DNA from: CAWBYL01 sp963793025
Lineage (GTDB): Bacteria > Actinomycetota > Acidimicrobiia > Acidimicrobiales > Acidimicrobilacustridaceae
DNA: 64,000 bases
Assembly (NCBI GenBank): GCA_963793025.1
Contig: CAWBYL010000006.1
Span: forward strand, 1 to 64,000
Direction of reading: 5' to 3'
Part shown: in pieces, positions 1 through 8,706 of the stretch
Numbering within the stretch: position 1 is the first letter of the stretch
How the letters are laid out: each line of letters opens with the position of its first letter
Notes under the pieces: model-generated
What the model was told of the DNA's origin: nothing
Seen by the model: only the letters and a program-made list of their open reading frames with translations
The model's database searches: none
Made by a program: the position numbers and the translations under genes

Positions 1-28
1 TCGGTCCGAGTGGGCATCCTCGCGGATC

Positions 29-54
29 GTCGGGTCCCGTGCACGGGACCCGAC
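29..54. repeat. 26-nt perfect palindrome
   Basis: Two 13-nt arms, GTCGGGTCCCGTG and its exact reverse complement, meet without a spacer. As RNA it would form an 11-bp stem with a GTGC loop. No T-run follows on either strand, so it is a weak candidate intrinsic terminator for a gene left of the window, or a dimeric-regulator operator for the SnoaL-like gene that follows. Confidence 0.6.
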
Positions 55-140
55 GCCGAGACCGCGTCCGTACCGCTACCGTCGGCGGCGAACCGAGGGG
101 GACATCGTGGACATCGACGCCGCGCCGGCTGGCCGAGACC

Positions 141-611
141 GTGGAGTACGTGGCGATCCGGCGGCTGCAGGACCGCTACGCCGACATCGTGAACCGTCGC
201 ACCTGGTCCGAGCTGCACGAGGTCATGCGCCCGCAGTGCCGGCTCACCCTCGACCTCGGCGACAAGGAGCTGGTCTACGACGGACCCGGCGCCATCGGCG
301 ACTTCATCGGCGAGCAGCTCGAGGTCTTCTCCTTCTTCGAGTTCGTCATCCTCAACACGGTGATCGAGGTCGACCTGGACGCCGGCACGGCCGGCGGGCG
401 CATGTACATGCAGGAGCTGCGCCAGAACGTCAGCGACGGGCGCCGCACGAACGCCTTCGGCGTGTACCAGGACCGCTTCGAACAGGACCCGGACGGCCGC
501 TGGTGGCTCGCCCGTCGGCTCTACAACTCGTACTCCCGCACCCAGGTCGACGGGCCCGAGAACGAACAGATCGTGTTCGACGTGCCCGTGCGGGCGCTCG
601 ACCAGCTCTGA
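141..611 (+). CDS. SnoaL-like / NTF2-fold protein
   Basis: This is a 156-residue protein of the SnoaL-like (NTF2 cone) superfamily, which includes ketosteroid-isomerase-like enzymes, dehydratases and ring-dioxygenase beta-like subunits. The N-terminal helix motif AIRRLQDRYADIVNRR and the C-terminal strand with RWWLARRLYNSYSR are typical. The substrate cannot be inferred. The start is uncertain: GTG at 141 is in frame with the domain. The only good ribosome-binding site (GAGGGGG near 95) serves a GTG at 107 that is one base out of frame, and that start would give a plausible MDIDAA leader. An ATG at 39 is in frame but would read through the non-coding-looking leader. The gene stands alone, 33 bp ahead of the HerA-like ATPase on the same strand. 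Confidence 0.7.
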   Translation: MEYVAIRRLQDRYADIVNRRTWSELHEVMRPQCRLTLDLGDKELVYDGPGAIGDFIGEQLEVFSFFEFVILNTVIEVDLDAGTAGGRMYMQELRQNVSDGRRTNAFGVYQDRFEQDPDGRWWLARRLYNSYSRTQVDGPENEQIVFDVPVRALDQL

Positions 612-644
612 CCCGACGCTCCCCGAGCCGCCTACGCTCGGCCG

Positions 645-3098
645 ATGATCGAGGTTCCGGCAGGACATCTGTTCCTCGGGGAGCGCACCGGCGATGACCA
701 CGAGCGCACGGGCGAGAGCATCACCGTCGAGGCGTCCGACCTCACCACCCACGGCGTGATCGTGGGCATGACCGGCTCGGGCAAGACGGGCCTCGGGGTC
801 GACCTGCTCGAGGAGGCCCTGCTCCAGGGCATCCCGACCCTGGTCATCGACCCCAAGGGCGACCTGGGCAACCTGTTGTTGACCTTCCCGGACTTCGCGC
901 CCGACGCCTTCGCTCCCTGGGTGGAGGGCGCTGACGCCGCCGAGGTCGCGTCGACGTGGCGGGACGGGCTGGCCGGGTGGGGCATCGACGGCGCCCGGGT
1001 CCAGGCCCTGCGCGACGCCGCCGACTTCTCCATCTACACCCCGGGCTCGTCGGCCGGCGTCGGGCTGAACGTGATCGGGGGACTCCAGCGTCCGCCCGTC
1101 GACGCCGATCCGGAGGCCGTCGTCGACGAGGTCCAGGGCTTCGTGTCCGGGCTGCTCGGCCTGGTCGGCATCGACGCCGACCCGATGGCCAGCCGCGAGC
1201 ACGTGCTCCTCTCGAACCTGGTGCACAACGCGTGGGCCAACGGCACGTACCTCGACCTGGCCGGGCTCGTCGCCCAGGTGCTCACCCCGCCCATCCGCAA
1301 GCTGGGCGTCTTCGAGATCGACGAGTTCTTCCCGCCCGGCGAGCGCACCGACCTGGCCATGCGCCTCAACGGACTGCTGGCCTCGCCGACCTTCGCCGCC
1401 TGGCAGACCGGCGAGACGATCGACATCGACCGGCTGCTGCGGCCCGACGGTCGCACCGGGTGCGCCATCGTGAGCCTCTCGCACCTGGGGGACGAGGAAC
1501 GCCAACTGGTCGTCACCCTTCTCCTGTCGAAGCTGGTCACCTGGATGCGACGCCAGCCCGGCACAGACCAGCTCCGGGCCCTCGTCTACTTCGACGAGGT
1601 GGCCGGGTTCGTGCCCCCCACCGCGGCCCCACCCAGCAAGGCGCCGATCCTCAACCTCCTCAAGCAGGCCCGGGCCTTCGGTGTCGGGCTCGTCCTGGCC
1701 ACCCAGAACCCGGTCGACGTGGACTACAAGGCCCTGTCGAACGCCGGCACCTGGATGATCGGACGCCTCCAGACCGAGCAGGACAAGGCCCGCCTCCTCG
1801 ACGGGCTGTCGGCCGCCGCCGGGGGCGTCGACATCGCCGCGGTGGGCGACACCATCGCCGCGCTCGACAAGCGGGAGTTCGTCCTGCGCGAACCCGGCAG
1901 CGCCGCCCCGGTCACCTTCACCACCCGGTGGGCCATGTCCTACCTGCGTGGTCCGCTCACCCGAGACCAGATCTCCACCCTCATGGCCGATCGCCGCTCG
2001 GCACCAGCGGCGGTCTCGTCCGACGATGCGCCCTCGTCCGACGATGCGCCCTCGTCCGCCCCTGCGGCACCGGCCACCGACGCCTCCGCGGCTCCGGTCC
2101 CGACCCCTCCCCCCTCCCCGGCGAGTGCCGGTGTTCCCCCCGCCGGCCCGGCGGCCACGGACCCCGACGTCACCCCGGTGATGCCGGCCGTCGCCGAGGG
2201 CCTCCCGGTGCGATGGCTCGACCCCGCCGCCCCCTGGGCCGCCCAGATCGGCGCCGAGCCCATGGCCACGACCTTCGAGGCGGCGATCTCGGTGGCCGTC
2301 GAGCTGCTCTTCGACGACGACAAGGCCGACCTGCGCCAGACCGAACGGTTCGAGGCGGTGCTGTACCCGCTCTCCGATCCCCCCGACATGGCCTCCCTCG
2401 TCACCGTCGACCACGACCCGCGGGACTTCCGTACCGAGGCCCCTGCCACCTCCACCTACCGCCTCCCGAACGCGCCGGTGAAGAACAAGGGCTTCGCCTC
2501 GGCGCTGTCGAAGGACCTGGTCGCCCACCTCTACGCCAACCGCACGACGACGCTTCCCGTCAACCCCGAGCTCAAGCTGTACGGCCGGCCGGGAGAGACC
2601 GACGACGCCTTCGCCGCTCGGTGCGAGGCCGCCGCCGACGACGGAGCCGACCAAGCCACTGCCGCCCTCGCCAAGAAGTTCGAGGCCCGCATCACCCGGG
2701 CCCGCACCGCGGTGGCCACGGCCGAGGACCGACTCGGCCAGGCCGAGCAGGCCCAGTCCAGCCGACGCAGCGACGAGTTCCTCTCGGGCGCCGGTGATCT
2801 GCTCGGCTCCCTCCTCGGCGGGCGCAGCGCCCGGGGGGTCTCGCGCAGCGTGGGCGCCGCCGCTCGCCGGCGAGGCCGGTCCAGCGAAGCCAGCACCAGG
2901 GTGGACTCGGCGTCGAACCGGGTCGAGGAGAAGCGCCAGGCCCTCGCCGACCTGGAGGCCGACATGGCCGACGAGCTGGGCGCCATCGCCGACGAGTGGG
3001 ACGCCAAGGCCGCCGCCGTCGACACGATCGAGATCCCTCTCGAGAAGTCCGACATCCGCGTCGTCGAGCTCGCCCTCGTGTGGATCCCGGTCGCCTGA
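645..3098 (+). CDS. HerA-like/DUF853 P-loop ATPase with C-terminal coiled coil
   Basis: This 817-residue ATPase belongs to the HerA/FtsK-like family of helicase-HerA-domain proteins. Walker A is GMTGSGKT at residues 41-48. A DPKGDLGN segment follows shortly after, the Walker B region is ALVYFDEVAGF near residue 310, and ATQNPVDVDYKALSNAGTW matches the family's sensor region. Between about 450 and 520 lies a low-complexity Ser/Asp/Ala/Pro linker containing a tandem SSDDAP repeat. After that come a C-terminal domain and a likely coiled coil (about 675-790). No NurA-type nuclease is next to it, so a role in end resection is not supported. The family is usually annotated only as an ATP-binding protein. 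Its 3' end faces the questin-oxidase-like gene. Confidence 0.85.
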   Translation: MIEVPAGHLFLGERTGDDHERTGESITVEASDLTTHGVIVGMTGSGKTGLGVDLLEEALLQGIPTLVIDPKGDLGNLLLTFPDFAPDAFAPWVEGADAAEVASTWRDGLAGWGIDGARVQALRDAADFSIYTPGSSAGVGLNVIGGLQRPPVDADPEAVVDEVQGFVSGLLGLVGIDADPMASREHVLLSNLVHNAWANGTYLDLAGLVAQVLTPPIRKLGVFEIDEFFPPGERTDLAMRLNGLLASPTFAAWQTGETIDIDRLLRPDGRTGCAIVSLSHLGDEERQLVVTLLLSKLVTWMRRQPGTDQLRALVYFDEVAGFVPPTAAPPSKAPILNLLKQARAFGVGLVLATQNPVDVDYKALSNAGTWMIGRLQTEQDKARLLDGLSAAAGGVDIAAVGDTIAALDKREFVLREPGSAAPVTFTTRWAMSYLRGPLTRDQISTLMADRRSAPAAVSSDDAPSSDDAPSSAPAAPATDASAAPVPTPPPSPASAGVPPAGPAATDPDVTPVMPAVAEGLPVRWLDPAAPWAAQIGAEPMATTFEAAISVAVELLFDDDKADLRQTERFEAVLYPLSDPPDMASLVTVDHDPRDFRTEAPATSTYRLPNAPVKNKGFASALSKDLVAHLYANRTTTLPVNPELKLYGRPGETDDAFAARCEAAADDGADQATAALAKKFEARITRARTAVATAEDRLGQAEQAQSSRRSDEFLSGAGDLLGSLLGGRSARGVSRSVGAAARRRGRSSEASTRVDSASNRVEEKRQALADLEADMADELGAIADEWDAKAAAVDTIEIPLEKSDIRVVELALVWIPVA
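2016..2051 (+). repeat. two tandem 18-bp units inside the HerA-like gene
   Basis: The unit TCGTCCGACGATGCGCCC occurs twice head to tail, followed by a truncated third copy. It encodes SSDDAP repeats in the disordered linker and keeps frame, so copy number could vary without disrupting the protein. Confidence 0.8.
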
Positions 3099-3146
3099 GC
3101 GCCCGACCTCCACCCATGGTTCTCATCGGTGGCAGGGGACGAGGTC

Positions 3147-4136
3147 CTACCGGGGTGGGGGGACCAGGTCCACGGCCCGGGCGGCCAACCAGGAGTAGAG
3201 GCGATCGCCGGTGCGCTCGAGCTCGATCCGACACGAGTTCACCAGCTTGGTGACGTGCACGTCGGGCGAGAGGACCGCCGCCGACGCCACCACGTCCCAG
3301 GACGGGAGGTCGCCGGCTCGCAGCCCGAGCAGCTCGGCGTCGGTCGGCAGAGCCGATCGACCGGCGGCCAGGTACGCCACGGCGGCGGCGTGGACCGTGC
3401 GCTCGACCAGCCGACGGCGGGTCGCCGGCACGAGACGAGCAGCGAGCGTGCGAGCCGCCTGCACTCCGGTCACCAGGTGCAGCGTCCCGAAGCTCTGGCC
3501 CCGGACGTGGGCGGCCGCCACCGCGGCGGCCAGATCATCGAGGCGGTCGTCGACCACGATCCCCTCCAGGGCCGACACCACTCGCTCGTCACGGGCCAGG
3601 GTGTCGAGATCACCGATGCCCGGGTCGCCGTCGAGCACGAGCGACCGCAGGCCGGCGAAGACCTCGATCGCCGGGCGCCGGCCGGCCGCAGGGACGGGTC
3701 CGGTGAGGGGGCGCTGGTAGTTGCCCCACTCGGTGAGGGCCACGGCCACCTGGCGATGGTGGCCGACGTCGAGGGCGTAGGCCAACCTGATCAGGGAGTG
3801 GAACCACTCACTGGCCGGGCTGTCGGCCAGTTCCACCAGGTGGTCGCCCACCACGGCGTCGATCCCGTCCTGGGCGATGGCCGCCTCCCTGGTCGCCACC
3901 TCGACGCCGTTGGTCCGCTCCACGAGCACCCCGGCCACGAACCGATCGAACACCGCTCTCATGCGCTCCGGATCAGCCCCCATCTGCTCGAGGGCGATGA
4001 GCTCCATGGAGAGGTGGTTGCTCAGCCCGTTGCTCGTCCGGGCGTCGTACCGGGCCTGCTCGTCGAGCAGCCGGCCCAGATCCGGGCCGGCCGACCCCCA
4101 CCGGGCGTCCTTGGTCTCGTGCATCGTCTGTGCCAT
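3147..4136 (-). CDS. questin oxidase-like (DUF4243) protein
   Basis: The protein has about 329 residues and resembles the questin oxidase-like family. Fungal members perform Baeyer-Villiger-type ring opening of anthraquinones; bacterial members have unknown substrates. Supporting features are GLSNHLSMELIALEQMGAD near the N terminus, FHSLIRLAYALDVG in the middle, and FGTLHLVTGVQAARTLA towards the C terminus, which matches the family's His-rich segments. ATG at 4136 is preferred; a GTG at 4145 is possible, and either may be leaderless because the predicted -10 element is only a few bases upstream. The 34-bp gap to the upstream gene holds a MerR/SoxR-type operator, so redox or drug-responsive control is likely. 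A role in quinone handling is an inference. Confidence 0.7.
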   Translation of the reverse strand: MAQTMHETKDARWGSAGPDLGRLLDEQARYDARTSNGLSNHLSMELIALEQMGADPERMRAVFDRFVAGVLVERTNGVEVATREAAIAQDGIDAVVGDHLVELADSPASEWFHSLIRLAYALDVGHHRQVAVALTEWGNYQRPLTGPVPAAGRRPAIEVFAGLRSLVLDGDPGIGDLDTLARDERVVSALEGIVVDDRLDDLAAAVAAAHVRGQSFGTLHLVTGVQAARTLAARLVPATRRRLVERTVHAAAVAYLAAGRSALPTDAELLGLRAGDLPSWDVVASAAVLSPDVHVTKLVNSCRIELERTGDRLYSWLAARAVDLVPPPR

Positions 4137-4144
4137 GAGCGGCA

Positions 4145-4174
4145 CCGTAAGATCTCAAGTTCACTTGAAGTCAA
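4145..4174 (-). promoter_or_regulatory. MerR/SoxR-type promoter and operator
   Basis: Read on the minus strand, TTGACT (4174-4169) is a near-consensus -35 and TTACGG (4150-4145) a possible -10, separated by 18 bp. The spacer holds the inverted repeat TCAAGTGAACTTGA (4168-4155), close to the SoxR box core CTCAAG-N-CTTGAG. MerR-family regulators bind such repeats inside a long spacer. No merR/soxR gene is in the window. Confidence 0.6.
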
Positions 4175-5505
4175 GGAACTTCGGGGTTGCCCCCGTCGCC
4201 GTCCTCGCCCGTGCCGCTCCGGCCCTCGTCGGCCGGACCGGCGGCCGGAGGCACTTCGGTACCGCCCATCTGCATCATCCCGGCGGCAGTGTCGTAGCTG
4301 ACCAGCCACCGACCGTCGAGGCGGACGGCGCGACCGTCCAGCGTCACCTTGGTGCCGAAGTCGACCTCGAAGGAGATGTGAGCCTCGTCGTCGCGCAGGA
4401 AGACCACGTCGACCAGCGTGAACCTCACTGGCCCGGTCACCATCGGCGGGGGTGAACGGGGCTCGTCGGTGACGTACCGGTCGAGGAGCTCGCCCCGCTC
4501 GATCCAGCGGGCCCGAGGGCTGTCGTCGTCGGGTGCCAACCCGGCCACCGCCTCGGCGATCTCGGCCCGGCTGGCCTCCTCGTCCCCCGGCGGTGGGCCC
4601 ATCGGCACCATCAGCTCGGCCTTGGTGCGGTGGCGACGGGCCATCGGCATCGGACCGGTCGGCCGGGCCGGACCGAAGCCGCGGCCCCGGTCGGCCAGGG
4701 CCCGCTGCATCGCCCCCTGGTCGTCGGGGTCCAGGTCGGTGACATCGAAGCCGAGGGCCTCCAGCCTCTCCAGCGTCAGGTCCCCGGGGCCGGGCGGACG
4801 CCGGCCGGGGGGCAGCTCACAGGTGAGGAGTTCCTCCTCGACGGGCTCGCCCACCGTGATCGAGGTGTACTCGTGGACCGAGATGACGGCGCCGTCACCG
4901 TCCCGGGCCACGTAGCGCAGGGCCAGCCCGGTGGCCTCGTCGATGATCACGTCGGCCGTCACGCCCACGGCGACCCCGCCGATCACGGGACCGAACCGGG
5001 CCATGAGCCCCGCCGCCGTTCCGCTTCGCACCGCGGCCGCCGCCACCGCCGGCCGGCCGCGATGGCGGATCCGTTCCTCGAACGTCAGCCGCACCAGACC
5101 CAGGAACAGGGTGGGGTCGCCGATCCAGAAGGGCGGGTTGGGGCTGGCGTCCCCCGCCCACCGCGGTCGACCGCTGGTCGGCATCTCGACCCGGCGCACG
5201 CCGTCGTCGACGAGGACGGACGCCACCTGCCCCGAGTCGGGATCGAGCCGTTCCTGGCGGGAGCGCCCGTCGTCGGCGACCCACACGTTGGACCGGGTGT
5301 CCGACTCCTCCGCGGGCCCACCCGCACCGGCCGGCCCGACCACGGACACCACGGCGACCCCCACCTGGCCCGGTGTCCGGGTGGCCACCGCCGACCGCAT
5401 GTAGGCGTGGAGGCGACCGGTGTGGATCCACTCCCGGGTGCGGCCGGCGATGGTCGTCCACTGCGGGTCGAGGACCCGTTCGGCCACGTCACCGAACCCC
5501 GCCAT
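4171..5505 (-). CDS. uncharacterised protein, two-part architecture
   Basis: I do not recognise this 444-residue protein. There is no clear signal peptide or membrane helix; one Gly/Val-rich stretch (GPVIGGVAVGVTADVIIDE) is hydrophobic but probably a beta-rich core. The first 200 residues read like a LolA-type beta sheet (short alternating strands such as EYTSITVGEP), which is only a weak impression. The middle is proline- and charge-rich, and the last 100 residues form another beta-rich segment (VTGPVRFTLVDVVFLRDDEAHISFE) followed by an acidic, Gly-rich tail. It overlaps the 3' end of the upstream gene by 17 bp, so the two probably form one transcript. Its stop codon lies inside the -35 box of the questin-oxidase promoter. 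Confidence 0.6.
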   Translation of the reverse strand: MAGFGDVAERVLDPQWTTIAGRTREWIHTGRLHAYMRSAVATRTPGQVGVAVVSVVGPAGAGGPAEESDTRSNVWVADDGRSRQERLDPDSGQVASVLVDDGVRRVEMPTSGRPRWAGDASPNPPFWIGDPTLFLGLVRLTFEERIRHRGRPAVAAAAVRSGTAAGLMARFGPVIGGVAVGVTADVIIDEATGLALRYVARDGDGAVISVHEYTSITVGEPVEEELLTCELPPGRRPPGPGDLTLERLEALGFDVTDLDPDDQGAMQRALADRGRGFGPARPTGPMPMARRHRTKAELMVPMGPPPGDEEASRAEIAEAVAGLAPDDDSPRARWIERGELLDRYVTDEPRSPPPMVTGPVRFTLVDVVFLRDDEAHISFEVDFGTKVTLDGRAVRLDGRWLVSYDTAAGMMQMGGTEVPPAAGPADEGRSGTGEDGDGGNPEVP

Positions 5506-6022
5506 GGGTGAAGGCTACGACTCGTCCAGCGCGTTGTCGTCGTGGTCTGGCGCACCCCCCCGCGCCCCCGCCCCGGCCGTCGTCGCGGCTCAGCCGCGGC
5601 AGGTCGACCGGTGTGCCGGCAGCGTCGGCCGCGCTGACCGGACGACGGCCCGCCGGGGCGCCCCCCACCACCACGGCGGCGAGCACCTCGAAGGCCACGT
5701 CGATGGCGGCGGTGCCCGGCGCCTGGCGCATCGTCGCTCCGCCCTTGTCCTCGTCGAGCTGCCAGCCCCGACCGTCGAGGGCGGTGGCCACGTTGCGCAG
5801 CCGTGACGCGGACAGCTCGGCGTAGCGGGCCACGATCACGCTGCTCCCTCCGGGCTTGGCCGTCACCACCACTGGATGCCACCCGTCGGGCGCGGCGATC
5901 GTCGCCGCCGTGTCGAGCGAGGTCTCCATGACGTGGGCTCGGAGGTCCACCACCGCCTCGCTCAACAGCCCGACGGCATCGAAGTCGTCGAGGTCCAGCA
6001 GCAGGGGTTCGGGTTCATCCAC
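5489..6022 (-). CDS. uncharacterised protein
   Basis: This is a 177-residue protein of unknown function. The GTG at 6022 is chosen because it begins the conserved-looking run (V)DEPEPLLLDLDDFD; a longer frame to 6292 would run under the divergent DUF4012 gene and is low-complexity. The body is alpha/beta (AAPDGWHPVVVTAKPGGSSVIVARYAEL, then RLRNVATALDGRGWQLDEDKGG), reminiscent of small TY-Chap-like or SRPBCC-less actinobacterial proteins, but no family can be named. The last 40 residues are Arg/Gly-rich and may be disordered. It is co-directional and overlapping with the gene at 4171-5505 and divergent from DUF4012, with about 215 bp between them available for promoters. Confidence 0.55.
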   Translation of the reverse strand: MDEPEPLLLDLDDFDAVGLLSEAVVDLRAHVMETSLDTAATIAAPDGWHPVVVTAKPGGSSVIVARYAELSASRLRNVATALDGRGWQLDEDKGGATMRQAPGTAAIDVAFEVLAAVVVGGAPAGRRPVSAADAAGTPVDLPRLSRDDGRGGGAGGCARPRRQRAGRVVAFTHGGVR

Positions 6023-6237
6023 ACACCCAGACTGCCAGCCCCGCCTCCGCCCGGGCAGCTCGGGGGCGAGGACCGAGGCGCCCCGACCGATCGGGGCCGG
6101 GATCGTAAGGTGACCGGGTACCGCGACGAGGGGGCGACCCCCGCCGACCACGACCGCACCCGGGATGACGAAGGAATGATCCACGAGCTCGGCGTCCTCC
6201 AGGGCGGGTCGGGGCGTCACCGACCCGGGTTTCGACG

Positions 6238-8577
6238 GTGACCGATCCCCTCGGCCCTCCCGGGAGCACGGACGTGGCCGGCTCGTTCCCACCAGACGAC
6301 CCGTCCTCGCCCCTCCGCCGCCGCCGCCGCTCCACCAGCCGGATCCAACGTCGCCTCGGGCTCTCCACGTCGACGGGACTCGTCGTCATCGCCGTGGTGT
6401 CGGCGGCCGCCGCCGCTGCGTCACCGGCGCGCCCCGTAGGACTCCGTGGCGCCGACGTGGTGTGGTGCGCGCTGCTCGGGGCCGCCGTCCCCCTCGTGGC
6501 GTCGCGGGCCCGGAGGTGGGCGGTCGTCTGGGCCGGCGGGATCGCCGCCGTCGTCGGGATCGACGGCGACACCGTCGCCAAGGCGTTGGCGGTGGTCCTC
6601 GTGGTGCTCGTCGTGCTCGTGGCCCTCTCCGACCGTCGCGACCGCCTCACCGCCGCCCTCGTGGGGGCGGTGGCCGTGCAGGCCCTGCTCCGGGGCTCCT
6701 CGTTCGGCTTCTTCGGCCTCCCGACCCTGGTGGGCATCGCCGCCCTGACCCCCCTCGTGTGGACGGGTTGGGCGCTGGCCCGTCGTCGGGAGCGTCGGCG
6801 GGCGCTGGTCGTCGTGCTCGTCCTGGCCGCCCTCGTCCTCGTGCTCTCCGCCGGTGCCGCCCTCGCCGCCGCTCAGGCGCGTGATCCCCTCCAGACCGGC
6901 GCCGATCAGGCCACGCACGGCCTCGACCTGGTCCGGGCGGGCGACACCCTCGGCGCCACCGACACGTTCCGCCTGAGCGCCGTGCAGTTCCGGGATGCGT
7001 CCGACTCGGTCGACGGGGTCCTGACGTGGGGTGCTCGCTTCCTCCCGGTGGTCGGCCAGCACGTGGAGGCGCTGCGCCAGGTCGCCTCGTCGGGTCAGGA
7101 CCTGGCCGACAGCGCAGCCACGACGGCGTCGACCGCCGACTACCGCTCACTGACCGCGGACAACGGGGTCGTGGACCTGGCCCGCATCGCCGAGCTGCAG
7201 CAACCGGTCACCGAGTCAGCCGCCACCATCACCAAGGCCCTCGACGACGTGGCCGCCGTGAACTCCGGATGGCTGGTCGCCCCCGTGGGCGACGAGCTCG
7301 ACCGATTCGACGACAAGCTCGCCGATGCCGGCGAGCAGGCCAGCCTGGCCGCCGACGGTCTCGCCGTAGCCCCCGAGATCCTCGGCGGCAACGGCCCCCG
7401 CCGCTACTTCGTCGCCTTCGTCAACCCGGCCGAGAGCCGGATGGGCGGCGGGTACGTCGGCGCCTATGGCGTGCTGACCGCGACCGACGGGCACCTCGAG
7501 ATGGTGGAGTCCGGCGATGTCTCGGACCTGAACCGGGACGAAGGGTACGGCTTCACACCGCCCCCGGACTGGGACGAGCGCTACTCCGAGCTGATCGTCG
7601 ATCGCTCCCTGGGCAACATCGCCGCCACCCCCGACTGGCCCACCAGTGCCTCCGTGGCCGGCCAGCTCTACCCCCAGGCCCCCGGGGGGGCGCCGCTGGA
7701 CGGGGCCATCTCGGCCGATCCGGCCGCCCTTGCCGGGTTCCTGGAGCTCACCGGCCCCGTCACCGTTCCCGGGCTGGGCGTGACCCTCGACGCCGGCAAC
7801 GTCGAGGACTTCCTGCTGCGCGACCAGTACGTCCGGTTCGATCCCGACAACCCCAACCGCAAGGAGCTGCTGGGCGACGTCGCCCAGGCCACCTTCGACG
7901 CCCTCACGTCGCGCCCGCTGCCGGGCATCGCGACCCTCACCACGATCCTCGGTCCTCTGGTCGAGGGCGGTCACCTGCGCGTCGCCGTCGACGACGGCGA
8001 CGCCGAGGCGTTCCTCGACCGGATCGGCCTCTCGGGACGCTGGGCCGTCACCCCGGGCGCCGACTACCTGTCGGTGCGATCGGCGAGCGTCTACGCCAGC
8101 AAGATCGACTCCTTCCTCCACCGCGCCATCTCCGTGGACAGCAGGGTCGACCGCTCCACCGGCCAGATCCGTGAGACGGTCACCGTCGTGCTGCGCAACG
8201 ACGCACCCGCCTCCGGCCTCCCCACCTACATCCTCGGCCCCGCCGGCGGCACCAACCGGAACCTGGTGACGATCTACTCGCCCCACCCCCTCACGTCGGT
8301 GACCGTCGACGGGCAGGAGGCCGGGGCTCAGTCCCAACAGGAGCTTGGCGGACCCGCCTACACCGCCACGGTCGACATCCCCCCCGGTGGCACCCGCACC
8401 GTGGTGTTCGAGCTCGTCGGCGTGGTACCGGCCTGGCCCTACCGCTTCGACGTGTTGCCGTCCCCCACCGCCAACCCGGACCATCTCACCCTTCGGATCG
8501 ACGGGGCCCCCGGCCTCGGTCCGAGCCCGCAGTTCGACGGCGACCTCACCGCCCCCATCCGCCTCGGACCGGCCTGA
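6238..8577 (+). CDS. DUF4012 membrane-anchored protein
   Basis: This 779-residue protein starts with an Arg-rich cytoplasmic tail and several hydrophobic helices (roughly 45-65, 80-100, 120-140, 160-180 and 195-220). A large extracytoplasmic region follows. The DUF4012 signature NPAESRMGGGYVGAYGVL sits near residue 400, and the C-terminal third contains a long beta-rich module. DUF4012 proteins occur in Actinobacteria, often near polysaccharide and surface-glycan genes, but their biochemistry is unknown. Here the next gene encodes a sortase-type surface protein, which fits an envelope role. The start ATG lies in the divergent gap with the gene ending at 6022. Confidence 0.8.
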   Translation: MTDPLGPPGSTDVAGSFPPDDPSSPLRRRRRSTSRIQRRLGLSTSTGLVVIAVVSAAAAAASPARPVGLRGADVVWCALLGAAVPLVASRARRWAVVWAGGIAAVVGIDGDTVAKALAVVLVVLVVLVALSDRRDRLTAALVGAVAVQALLRGSSFGFFGLPTLVGIAALTPLVWTGWALARRRERRRALVVVLVLAALVLVLSAGAALAAAQARDPLQTGADQATHGLDLVRAGDTLGATDTFRLSAVQFRDASDSVDGVLTWGARFLPVVGQHVEALRQVASSGQDLADSAATTASTADYRSLTADNGVVDLARIAELQQPVTESAATITKALDDVAAVNSGWLVAPVGDELDRFDDKLADAGEQASLAADGLAVAPEILGGNGPRRYFVAFVNPAESRMGGGYVGAYGVLTATDGHLEMVESGDVSDLNRDEGYGFTPPPDWDERYSELIVDRSLGNIAATPDWPTSASVAGQLYPQAPGGAPLDGAISADPAALAGFLELTGPVTVPGLGVTLDAGNVEDFLLRDQYVRFDPDNPNRKELLGDVAQATFDALTSRPLPGIATLTTILGPLVEGGHLRVAVDDGDAEAFLDRIGLSGRWAVTPGADYLSVRSASVYASKIDSFLHRAISVDSRVDRSTGQIRETVTVVLRNDAPASGLPTYILGPAGGTNRNLVTIYSPHPLTSVTVDGQEAGAQSQQELGGPAYTATVDIPPGGTRTVVFELVGVVPAWPYRFDVLPSPTANPDHLTLRIDGAPGLGPSPQFDGDLTAPIRLGPA

Positions 8578-8706
8578 CCCGGTCAAGCTGGTGGGGGTCA
8601 CGACCGATACCATCCTTGACCCAGGCCGGCGGCGCGACGACCATTGTCGAACGGCGTGGCGGAACTCCCCCTCCCGACATTCCTGCGCGAAAGGCAACTG
8701 CCCCCG

